Source: an uncultured Bacilli bacterium (GTDB lineage: Bacteria; Bacillota_I; Bacilli_A; RFN20; CAG-826). From it: a stretch of DNA of 5,327 bases. The DNA lies in assembly GCA_944342125.1 (NCBI GenBank), contig CALVMF010000076.1, forward strand, positions 1 through 5,327. The letters are read 5' to 3'. Position numbers and translations under genes: made by a program. The notes under the pieces are model-generated. The model was not told the DNA's origin. It did no database searches and saw nothing but the letters and a program-made list of their open reading frames with translations. This document shows, in pieces, positions 1-5,308 of the stretch; position 1 is the first letter of the stretch; each line of letters starts with the position of its first letter.

Positions 1-361
1 TACCTTTAGCGTTAATTCCATCAATATCCGCTACTAAATCACCTTCAAATCTGATGTTGTCAAGATTGTTAATGTCTAAAAGCAAGGCACCATCAACATC
101 TAAATTGATTTCAGAATTATCTTGTTTAATAGATATTCCCCCATCAATTGAAGCTTTATTAATATTCATAATGCTTGCAAGTAATTTTTGGGAAGGTGTT
201 TCGACAACTGGATTAGTTATAGTGTTATTTGAGTCATTTCCACTACCAGGATTGCTATTCTTATTTAAGCTAGAATAATCAAAAAAAGCCGCAAAAGCCA
301 CACCAGTTGAAAGAGTTAACGTTCCAGCCCATAACATAATTTGTTTATAAATCGATTTCAT
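1..361 (-). CDS. Secreted protein of unknown function, C-terminus beyond window
   Basis: Partial gene read on the minus strand from an ATG at 361-359. It is open for 120 codons to the left edge with no stop. The first ~25 residues form a signal peptide: a short basic start (MKSIYKQ), a hydrophobic stretch (IMLWAGTLTLSTGVAFA) and a likely signal peptidase I site near AFA-AF. No lipobox cysteine follows, so I expect a secreted rather than lipid-anchored protein. Residues ~31-55 are a linker rich in Asn, Ser, Thr and Pro. After that come alternating hydrophobic stretches of beta type (such as EINLDVDGALLLDI and FEGDLVADIDGI), which suggest a beta-rich ectodomain. The start is supported by a GAGG ribosome site 6 nt upstream that overlaps the TGA stop of the preceding gene; the gap between the genes is 8 nt, so the two are very probably translationally coupled. 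I do not recognise the family. A lipid- or ligand-binding fold is possible but only a guess. Confidence 0.85.
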   Translation of the reverse strand, partial: MKSIYKQIMLWAGTLTLSTGVAFAAFFDYSSLNKNSNPGSGNDSNNTITNPVVETPSQKLLASIMNINKASIDGGISIKQDNSEINLDVDGALLLDINNLDNIRFEGDLVADIDGINAKG

Positions 362-369
362 AAATTACC

Positions 370-1293
370 TCAATAATATATTTTTTCATCAATAGAAGGG
401 ATTTTTAATTCCTTATCTAAAACCTTATATTCTTCTTTTAAGGTTGCTTCAGTTTTACTTTTTACAACCATCCAAACGTAGTAAATTTCTTTAACATTTA
501 GTTCAATTAAATTAAGTGAAGAGTCTATAGTAAACTCTAGATGCACATCTAAAAATTCAGGTGCTTCATCAAGTCCAGACATTTGAACCATTTGCTTAAC
601 ATAATTAACAACACTTGTTTGTGGATCTAAATCTAAACTAATTAGATAATTTCCATCTTCTTCTTTTGTAACTTTAGAAGTTTCAAGAGTGGTTTTTTCG
701 GAAATTATGTAAATGACAGGTTCTTTAAACGATTTGCCCCAAGTATCTTTGTAACTTTCACTAGTAAATTCTTCTTTATCTTGATATGAAGCGCTAATTC
801 CTTGATCGTTTTTTTCTATATTGCCATTATAGATATCAACTTCATCACCATTTCCATAAAATCTTTTTGCGACTTTTACAAATGAAGATTCAGATATCGA
901 TTCGTTAAAAGCAGTATCTTTATTTTTATATGAATGTCCATAAGTTTTTTGAGTTACTCCCATCGCATTCGCGCTTCCCGTAATTATGCTTTCCGTATAA
1001 CTTTGTTGAGAGTATTTATAAATTGCGATATTAGCAAGGTCGTTAGGTGAATAAGACAAAATGTCTTTTGGCTTGTCAATATAATCTTGATAAAGTTTAC
1101 TAACATCATCAGTTAATGTATTTTCATTTAAATTTGAATAATCGTTACCTTTAGGAGAAACTTCTACCGCCACTAAATAGCCGATTAAAGTGCCAATTGA
1201 AATAGAAAAAACAACACCTAAGATGGTGCATAAAGTTCTTTTAGATGGCTTTTTGAAAATCTTCTTTTTTTCTGTTTTAATGTTATTTTCCAT
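370..1293 (-). CDS. Membrane-anchored extracellular protein of unknown function, 307 aa
   Basis: The N-terminus is strongly basic (Lys-rich, residues 6-19) and is followed by one hydrophobic segment at about 21-43 (ILGVVFSISIGTLIGYLVAV). This predicts a single-pass anchor with the remaining ~260 residues outside the cell (N-in topology). The ectodomain is polar, rich in Lys, Glu, Ser and Tyr, with only one cysteine in the whole protein, near the anchor. Its C-terminal third (about 210-290) alternates hydrophobic and polar residues in a beta-like pattern and includes LISLDLDPQTSVVNYVKQM and VHLEFTIDSSLNLIELNV. That resembles LolA/LppX-like lipoprotein folds in style, but I cannot assign a family. 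The gene is first in a minus-strand unit with the secreted-protein gene 8 nt downstream, so the two products may act together at the surface. A GGTGAG ribosome site lies 8 nt before the ATG. The stop is TGA, which argues against TGA coding for Trp here. The divergent neighbour is an Xre-type regulator, a plausible controller by position only. Confidence 0.88.
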   Translation of the reverse strand: MENNIKTEKKKIFKKPSKRTLCTILGVVFSISIGTLIGYLVAVEVSPKGNDYSNLNENTLTDDVSKLYQDYIDKPKDILSYSPNDLANIAIYKYSQQSYTESIITGSANAMGVTQKTYGHSYKNKDTAFNESISESSFVKVAKRFYGNGDEVDIYNGNIEKNDQGISASYQDKEEFTSESYKDTWGKSFKEPVIYIISEKTTLETSKVTKEEDGNYLISLDLDPQTSVVNYVKQMVQMSGLDEAPEFLDVHLEFTIDSSLNLIELNVKEIYYVWMVVKSKTEATLKEEYKVLDKELKIPSIDEKIYY

Positions 1294-1300
1294 AATATTA

Positions 1301-1315
1301 GCTCACCACTTGAGC
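1301..1315 (-). promoter_or_regulatory. Small hairpin over the ribosome binding site of the 307-aa gene
   Basis: On the minus strand GCTCA-AGTGG-TGAGC is a perfect 5-bp inverted repeat with a 5-nt loop. The ribosome site GGTGAG (1302-1307) lies across the 3' part of the loop and the 3' stem, 8 nt before the ATG at 1293. If it forms in the mRNA it would partly hide the ribosome site and lower or condition translation. The stem is short, so it could be chance or a protein-binding dyad instead. Confidence 0.3.
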
Positions 1316-1354
1316 CATATAAACTTTAAATAACATTGAGAAATAAGTCACTAT

Positions 1355-1421
1355 AAGGCACAAGAACTTTTAAGAGATATGTTTCTATAACTCTCTTTTT
1401 AAGAGAATTTGCCTTTTTAAG
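1355..1421. promoter_or_regulatory. Candidate operator cluster in the divergent intergenic region
   Basis: Three near-identical elements of the form CTT-N(1-3)-AAG occur here: CTTTTAAGAG at 1367-1376, CTTTTTAAGAG at 1395-1405 and CTTTTTAAG at 1413-1421. The middle one extends to the 15-bp dyad TCTCTT-TTT-AAGAGA (1392-1406). An outer inverted pair, AAGGCA (1355-1360) and TGCCTT (1410-1415), frames the block and gives the region an imperfect overall dyad. It lies between the divergent genes starting at 1293 (minus) and 1444 (plus). Repeated short dyads beside an Xre-family gene fit an operator array for autoregulation and control of the divergent operon; that role is inferred. Promoter boxes are unclear: TATAAC (1386-1391) and TATGAT (1427-1432) are possible -10 elements for the plus gene, but neither has a convincing -35. 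Confidence 0.4.
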
Positions 1422-1443
1422 CCAGTTATGATAGGATTTTTAC

Positions 1444-2055
1444 ATGGAAGAAAACAAGAATATTCGTGAAATTGTAGCAAAAAACCTTGCAGAACTAAGG
1501 AAAAATAAAAAAATAACCCAAATTGAGCTCGCTCAGATCATGGGTTATAGCGATAAAGCGGTTAGTAAACGGGAAAATGCCGATACACTTCCAGATATCG
1601 ACACTCTTTATAAATTAGCCACATTTTATAATGTTTCGCTCGACTTTTTAGTAAGCGATGATAGTTTCGAAAACAAGTTTAAATATGTAAAAAATATGAA
1701 TAAAGCGATCATCATAAACAATGCTTGCATTGAACTACTTTATTGCTCATTTGTTTGGATACTTGCTGCTATCATATATACTTATTTACTTTTTATAAGC
1801 GAGTTTAACTTTTGGCAAATATTTTTATGGGGATTGCCAGCTTGTTCAGCTGTTTGTTTAATCTTTACAAAAATTTGGAAAAACAAAATTTATACGCTTG
1901 TAACTAGAAGCGCTTTCTTTTGGACGCTAGTTGTAGCTTGCTATGTCCAATTTATTGAATATAACATTTGGCCATTATTTATTTTAATGATTCCAATTCA
2001 AATTGCGCTTATTTTATCAATTGCCATAAAAGACAAATTAAAAACTATTAAATAA
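1444..2055 (+). CDS. Xre-family transcriptional regulator with C-terminal membrane domain
   Basis: 203 residues. Residues ~8-70 are a Cro/C1-type helix-turn-helix: VAKNLAELRKNKKITQIELA (first helices), MGYSDKAVSKREN (turn and recognition helix), then LPDIDTLYKLATFYNVSLDFL, the standard closing helices. A short linker leads to a hydrophobic C-terminal half with four likely membrane segments at about 97-118, 123-142, 155-172 and 175-195, joined by short loops. One loop carries the basic stretch KIWKNK. This Xre-plus-four-helix layout is common in low-GC Gram-positive bacteria, and the DNA-binding part should face the cytoplasm. Such proteins are thought to link a membrane signal to DNA binding; the signal here is unknown. 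The usual aromatic SKWE core after the recognition helix reads SKRE, a departure from the common form. A weak AGGA site lies 7 nt before the ATG. The gene is divergent from the surface-protein operon and convergent with the small membrane gene, 26 nt away, with no clear terminator between. Confidence 0.88.
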   Translation: MEENKNIREIVAKNLAELRKNKKITQIELAQIMGYSDKAVSKRENADTLPDIDTLYKLATFYNVSLDFLVSDDSFENKFKYVKNMNKAIIINNACIELLYCSFVWILAAIIYTYLLFISEFNFWQIFLWGLPACSAVCLIFTKIWKNKIYTLVTRSAFFWTLVVACYVQFIEYNIWPLFILMIPIQIALILSIAIKDKLKTIK

Positions 2056-2081
2056 GGAAAATATTTAGACATTTTTCAAAC

Positions 2082-2348
2082 TTAATTATTTATTCTTTGA
2101 TGTTTTTTATTACTAACGAATGTATAAATTAAAGCAATTACAAAAAGTATTGTTGTTATAAAAAATATTGGAAGCAATATACATAAACCGAAAATTAAGA
2201 ATACTAAAATTTCACCTAGATTGATATCAATAACTCCTAATCCTTGAATAGCAGCAAGTGGGCAAATTACAAAAAGTAAAAATAAAGGTAAAATAATCGC
2301 TTCGATAACAGTCATAATTACTAAAAATAGTGCACCTGGTTTATTCAT
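2082..2348 (-). CDS. Small hydrophobic membrane protein, 88 aa, function unknown
   Basis: The predicted protein is almost wholly hydrophobic. There are two long membrane segments at about 6-35 and 47-77, split by a short loop (GLGVIDINLGE), and a basic, polar tail (NKKHQRINN). I do not recognise the family. The frame is open and the composition looks like a real two-helix membrane protein, but the start is weakly supported. The 15 nt before the ATG (AT-rich) contain no Shine-Dalgarno sequence, unlike the strong sites of the acyl-CoA synthetase operon next door. The ATG lies only 15 nt beyond the T-run of the upstream operon's terminator. The gene could be leaderless, translated from read-through, or start at an internal Met (residue 12). 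It converges on the Xre-type regulator gene with a 26-nt gap. Confidence 0.6.
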   Translation of the reverse strand: MNKPGALFLVIMTVIEAIILPLFLLFVICPLAAIQGLGVIDINLGEILVFLIFGLCILLPIFFITTILFVIALIYTFVSNKKHQRINN

Positions 2349-2354
2349 ATTTTT

Positions 2355-2360
2355 ATATTA
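2355..2360 (-). promoter_or_regulatory. Possible -10 box placing transcription start at the ATG of the 88-aa gene
   Basis: On the minus strand TAATAT ends 6 nt before the ATG at 2348, where a -10 element would put the first transcribed base. This would make a leaderless mRNA and explain the missing ribosome site. No good -35 is seen at the right distance, where the terminator loop sits, so the call is tentative. Confidence 0.2.
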
Positions 2361-2363
2361 CAC

Positions 2364-2392
2364 AAAAAAGAGCTAGTCGTGTAGACTAGCTC
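2364..2392 (-). terminator. Rho-independent terminator of the acyl-CoA synthetase operon
   Basis: On the minus strand GAGCTAGTC-TACAC-GACTAGCTC is a perfect 9-bp stem with a 5-nt loop, followed at once by six T residues. It begins 17 nt after the TAA stop at 2410 and is a textbook intrinsic terminator. In the plus direction a T6 run also follows, but only after a 4-nt spacer, so action on transcripts from the Xre gene side would be weaker at best. Confidence 0.9.
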
Positions 2393-2409
2393 AGCATTTT
2401 TTAGTCCAA

Positions 2410-3807
2410 TTATTTTTTACATCCATACTTATATAAAGCAACCATAGCATTTACAGCTTGTTCAGCAGTTGGATAAGCTGGTATACCATTTTCTCTTAAT
2501 AATTTAATCGCTTGATGGCACTCCTCACCGCCTTGGCAAATCATTAAGAAAGGTTTATTTAACTTCTTGGTTGATTTATAAACTTCTATTGCAGCTTTTG
2601 CAACACCTAGAACATCGGTAACTGCTGTAGGACAAATAGCACCTAAAACACCATCAACATTAGGATCTCTTAAAGCTTGCTGGAAAGCACCTTTATATTG
2701 AATAACTGTTGCAGTTCCAGAAATATCAATTGGGTTTAATGGAGAACCAAACATTGGCATGTATGCTCTAATTCTTTGAGCAAGCATTGGTGAAATTTCC
2801 TTTAGTTCATGTAAAGGCATTCCAAGTCTTTCGAAATGGTCGCAACTTAATAAACCTGCACCGCCACCGTTTGTAATAAGTACGACATGATCTCCTTTTA
2901 AAGGTGGCATATAACCTAAAGATAAACTAACATCTAAAAATTCTTGCCATGTTTGAGCTCTTATAGCACCAGCTTCTTTGATGACTTTATCGTAATATTC
3001 ATCACCATTAGGATTTTCACTAGCTGTATGGGCAAAAGCAGCTTTTACACCAATCTTACTTCCGCCAACCTTAATAACAACGATAGGTTTATTGACTTTT
3101 TTACAGCTAGAAATAAATGCTTCAGGTGAATCAAGACCTTCAATATAGATAGATAAAACTTTGGTATGAGGATCTTTCCCAGCGTATTCAATAAACTCAG
3201 AAAAATCGACATCAGCCTTATTTCCTAAGCCAACAAAAAATGACATCCCAAAATTATCAGCTTGGCTTGTTCCTAAAGCCGCTAAAAGATTAGCACCAGA
3301 TTGTGAAATCATCGCTATTGGACCTTCAACTGGTAAATATGGAATAAAACCGCAATTAAAATGTTGATATGGAGAGCCTAAGCCAACTAAGTTTGGTCCA
3401 ATTAAAGGTAATTTATTCTTTCGACAGGTTTCGACAATGTCGTTTTGTAATTTTTCTCTACCAATTTCTTTAAATGCACTAGTTGCGATAACTAAAACTT
3501 TAGCTTTAATCTTAATTGCATCGTTAACTATTTGAGTAACAGTATGAGCTGGAACAGCAACAAATACTAAATCAACTGGATCTTTAATGTCGGTTAATGT
3601 GTGATAGCATTTAAGACCAAGAATTTCATCAGCACGTGGATTCACAGGATAAATTTTTCCTTTGTATCCCCATTTCATAAGTTCATAGACAACTTTATTT
3701 CCAACTTTGCTGTTATATCTACTTGCACCAACTACAGCGATTGAAGATGGATTTAAAGCATACTTTAAATTATTAACAACATATTCTCTTGTTTCATTAA
3801 TTTTCAT
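2410..3807 (-). CDS. Acyl-CoA synthetase (NDP-forming), alpha-subunit type
   Basis: 465 residues from the ATG at 3807. Enzymes of this family interconvert acyl-CoA, ADP and phosphate with free acid, ATP and CoA in the cytoplasm through a phospho-histidine. Residues ~17-135 are the CoA-binding Rossmann domain, with VGASRYNSKVG at 26-36 and YPVNPRADEILGLKCY at 53-68. Residues ~160-295 are the succinyl-CoA-ligase-like domain, with MISQSGA, the YIEGL loop (Glu223) and AHTAS, whose His260 matches the phosphorylated histidine of the SHTGS/A motif. Residues ~305-460 are the third domain, with LITNGGGAGLL and NPIDISGTA. The length fits alpha subunits of archaeal-type ADP-forming acetyl-CoA synthetase (about 460). 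The ATP-grasp part, normally a ~230-residue beta subunit or a C-terminal fusion, is missing and no gene for it lies alongside. The substrate cannot be told from sequence. It is second in an operon, 14 nt after the Lrp-like gene, and ends before a strong terminator. A GTG at 3822 is in frame, but the ribosome site lies within its first codons. Confidence 0.92.
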   Translation of the reverse strand: MKINETREYVVNNLKYALNPSSIAVVGASRYNSKVGNKVVYELMKWGYKGKIYPVNPRADEILGLKCYHTLTDIKDPVDLVFVAVPAHTVTQIVNDAIKIKAKVLVIATSAFKEIGREKLQNDIVETCRKNKLPLIGPNLVGLGSPYQHFNCGFIPYLPVEGPIAMISQSGANLLAALGTSQADNFGMSFFVGLGNKADVDFSEFIEYAGKDPHTKVLSIYIEGLDSPEAFISSCKKVNKPIVVIKVGGSKIGVKAAFAHTASENPNGDEYYDKVIKEAGAIRAQTWQEFLDVSLSLGYMPPLKGDHVVLITNGGGAGLLSCDHFERLGMPLHELKEISPMLAQRIRAYMPMFGSPLNPIDISGTATVIQYKGAFQQALRDPNVDGVLGAICPTAVTDVLGVAKAAIEVYKSTKKLNKPFLMICQGGEECHQAIKLLRENGIPAYPTAEQAVNAMVALYKYGCKK

Positions 3808-3814
3808 GGCTTTT

Positions 3815-3820
3815 CCCTCC
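3815..3820 (-). promoter_or_regulatory. Ribosome binding site that fixes the acyl-CoA synthetase start
   Basis: On the minus strand GGAGGG lies 7 nt before the ATG at 3807, the ideal distance. The upstream in-frame GTG (3822-3820), which overlaps the TAG stop of the preceding gene, would have this site inside its own coding sequence and no site before it. The ATG is therefore preferred. Confidence 0.85.
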
Positions 3821-3821
3821 A

Positions 3822-4997
3822 CTATTCTTTACTGCGGTCAAGCAAGACATCATCTGTAAAAATGCACTCTTCATAAAGTCCATTTTTGTCATCAAGTCTA
3901 CATGTCCATCTTCTAAATTGTCTTGGTGAATTTGCTTCTAATACTTCAATAACTTCGCCAAACCCCAATATTTTTTCTCTAATTTTGTTTAGATCAGTGA
4001 TACCTTCGTAGGCAGATAAAACAAAATTATGATGTCCATCAGCACAATCAAATATGTTTTCAAAAGATGGATCTTTAGCTAATTCATCACAGATTTGTTC
4101 CGCTCTATAAGTAGGCGTATTTTGGAATAATGAGACTAGGAAGAAATGTTGCTTTAAACCTAACTTAGCGTAATTAAAATAAATCATTGGAATGATTGTT
4201 TTTTGTTCATCAACGATTTTCATAATATCCGCTTTCATTTCTTTTGCATCTAATCCTGAAAGTTTTGCAAGAACATCATAGTCAAACATATCACCTACGC
4301 TACCAGCGTTATTAATGGCATCAATTATTGCAAAATCATATTTATCCATTACTTTTTGAATCTTAAGAACATTTTTCATTTGTTCATCGCTCCAAAAATA
4401 ATGGCGATAGTTTTCTTTGCAATCAAACATATTGACATGCGATTCTCTAACTAAGCGTCTAATTGGTAAAATATGAACGTATTCAACGCATTTATTAAAT
4501 CTAAATTTGTCTAAAACGCCATAAATTAAATTATCGAGATTCCTCATATGGTTGCCATTAAAATAATCAAAATCACCGCCTTCTTCCATCATGTACCCAG
4601 TACAAATTTGGTCGTTTTCTTGGAACCATTTAGTCCGTTCTTCTCTTTCCTCTTTACTAGTTCCTTCTTTTAATTTAACTATCCAATAGTAAAGTCCGAA
4701 GCCCATTATTCCAACATATGAATTTGAAACTAGCATTATGAGTTTTTCATCATACATTCTTTTGATTCTTTTTTTAACTTCATCTTCACTTAAACCAACC
4801 TTTTTAGAGATAAAAGAAAGGTTAAAAACTTCTGGATAGACCTGATAAAAAGACTTTGCAATGTTAAAAGCTACAAATTCTTTTGCATCTTTAGCAACAA
4901 CGCCTGGTTCTAAAAAACCATACCCTTTTGGAGCAATATTATAATCTTTAAAGTAGGCTTGTTGTTCATCAGTTCCTATCTTATATTGTTTTTCCAT
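3822..4997 (-). CDS. Tandem Lrp/AsnC-like protein (two winged-helix + RAM-like units)
   Basis: 391 residues with an internal two-fold layout. After a ~40-residue N-terminal extension, residues ~43-92 look like a winged helix (FISKKVGLSEDEVKKRIKRM, then the wing DEKLIMLVSN). Residues ~93-185 look like an AsnC/RAM alpha-beta domain ending in CVEYVHILPIRRLV. The pattern repeats: winged helix at ~218-268 (DVLAKLSGLDAKEMKADIMK, wing EQKTIIPMIYFN) and RAM-like domain at ~270-365, with GHHNFVLSAYEG and FGEVIEVLEANSP. Classic Lrp proteins are about 150-160 residues and dimerise, so this reads as a fused dimer of diverged halves. Lrp-family proteins sense amino acids or other small molecules and bind DNA; here the ligand and targets are unknown. 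It is first in an operon with the acyl-CoA synthetase gene 14 nt downstream, so control of that operon, including itself, is likely but inferred. A strong AAGGAGG site precedes the ATG by 10 nt. A non-regulatory Lrp-fold enzyme such as siroheme decarboxylase is a less likely alternative. Confidence 0.78.
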   Translation of the reverse strand: MEKQYKIGTDEQQAYFKDYNIAPKGYGFLEPGVVAKDAKEFVAFNIAKSFYQVYPEVFNLSFISKKVGLSEDEVKKRIKRMYDEKLIMLVSNSYVGIMGFGLYYWIVKLKEGTSKEEREERTKWFQENDQICTGYMMEEGGDFDYFNGNHMRNLDNLIYGVLDKFRFNKCVEYVHILPIRRLVRESHVNMFDCKENYRHYFWSDEQMKNVLKIQKVMDKYDFAIIDAINNAGSVGDMFDYDVLAKLSGLDAKEMKADIMKIVDEQKTIIPMIYFNYAKLGLKQHFFLVSLFQNTPTYRAEQICDELAKDPSFENIFDCADGHHNFVLSAYEGITDLNKIREKILGFGEVIEVLEANSPRQFRRWTCRLDDKNGLYEECIFTDDVLLDRSKE

Positions 4998-5007
4998 AAC
5001 TACTTTT

Positions 5008-5014
5008 CCTCCTT
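5008..5014 (-). promoter_or_regulatory. Strong ribosome binding site of the tandem Lrp-like gene
   Basis: On the minus strand AAGGAGG lies 10 nt before the ATG at 4997. It is a full match to the anti-Shine-Dalgarno core and confirms the start. Confidence 0.85.
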
Positions 5015-5068
5015 ATTATATTTAGAAAAACGAATTATTTAGGAATGATTATGTTTCATTTCTATGTA

Positions 5069-5098
5069 CTTATATTTTAGCACTTGAAAATCAAAGTG
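5069..5098 (-). promoter_or_regulatory. Candidate promoter and operator of the Lrp-like/acyl-CoA synthetase operon
   Basis: On the minus strand the imperfect dyad CACTTTGA-TTT-TCAAGTG (5081-5098, one-base bulge) is followed directly by TAAAAT (5079-5074) and TATAAG (5074-5069), either of which could be a -10 box. TTGATT (5094-5089), within the dyad, resembles a -35 but its spacing to these boxes is too short (9 or 14 nt). A dyad at this place, about 85 bp before the start codon, would suit binding by a regulator such as the operon's own Lrp-like product. Neither promoter nor operator is certain. Confidence 0.3.
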
Positions 5099-5132
5099 AA
5101 GCAAAAAAGTCTATCATTTTTACTCGATTTCT

Positions 5133-5138
5133 TATAAA
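5133..5138 (+). promoter_or_regulatory. Probable -10 box of the tRNA-Leu gene
   Basis: TATAAA ends 11 nt before the first base of the mature tRNA, leaving room for a short 5' leader. The overlapping TAAAAT (5135-5140) is an alternative register. No convincing -35 is seen 16-18 nt upstream (CTATCA at 5111-5116 is the nearest candidate). Confidence 0.4.
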
Positions 5139-5149
5139 ATAATTTTCGC

Positions 5150-5236
5150 GGCTCCTTGTTGAAATTGGTAGACAAGGTAGACTCAAAATCTACTGGTAGT
5201 GATACCGTATCGGTTCGAGTCCGATAGGAGCCACCA
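5150..5236 (+). tRNA. tRNA-Leu, anticodon CAA
   Basis: All parts of a class II tRNA can be folded by eye. The acceptor stem is GGCTCCT (5150-5156) with AGGAGCC (5226-5232), then discriminator A and an encoded CCA (5234-5236). The D stem is TTG/CAA around AAATTGGTAGA. The anticodon stem is GTAGA/TCTAC with loop CTCAAAA, giving anticodon CAA for UUG codons. A long variable arm, GGTA-GTGA-TACC, is typical of leucine and serine tRNAs. The T arm is ATCGG-TTCGAGT-CCGAT. The 87-nt length fits a leucine tRNA. It supplies the reader of UUG codons and is divergent from the Lrp-like operon. Confidence 0.97.
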
Positions 5237-5308
5237 TAATTTGATATCATTTTTGATGCGATGGCTATCAGATTGGTGTTCACTTTTTTAGAATAATTAA
5301 ACTATAAA

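Noticed and set aside
54..278. Plus-strand open frame of 74 codons
   Set aside because: It lies antisense to the secreted-protein gene, which has a signal peptide, a good ribosome site and coupling to its neighbour.
2056..2081. Terminator between the convergent Xre and 88-aa genes
   Set aside because: Only a weak, bulged AT-rich pairing (GAAAAT with ATTTTTC) is present; no GC stem.
2944..3129. Plus-strand open frame of 61 codons
   Set aside because: It is antisense to the conserved ligase domain of the acyl-CoA synthetase and has no features of its own.
2410..3807. Full-length acyl-CoA synthetase or Pat-type protein acetyltransferase
   Set aside because: There is no ATP-grasp part and no GNAT acetyltransferase domain; the protein stops after the third domain, as alpha subunits do.
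3808..3822. GTG start for the acyl-CoA synthetase, overlapping the upstream TAG by one base
   Set aside because: The GGAGGG ribosome site would lie inside the coding sequence; the ATG at 3807 has it at ideal spacing.
3822..4997. Siroheme decarboxylase (NirDL/AhbAB-like), which also has tandem Lrp-like folds
   Set aside because: I see none of the heme or siroheme pathway genes nearby and no clear match to the substrate-site motifs; the neighbour is an acyl-CoA synthetase. Kept only as a minor alternative.
5015..5020. Perfect TATAAT on the minus strand before the Lrp-like gene
   Set aside because: It directly abuts the AAGGAGG site, so transcription would begin inside or after the ribosome site; more likely chance in AT-rich DNA.
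5077..5283. Minus-strand open frame of 68 codons across the tRNA gene
   Set aside because: It is the antisense of tRNA-Leu. The SYRTRTD stretch is the well-known false translation of the reverse complement of a tRNA, and there is no ribosome site.
5237..5308. Terminator directly after tRNA-Leu at the T6 run (5284-5289)
   Set aside because: The sequence before the T-run forms no stem longer than about 3-4 bp.
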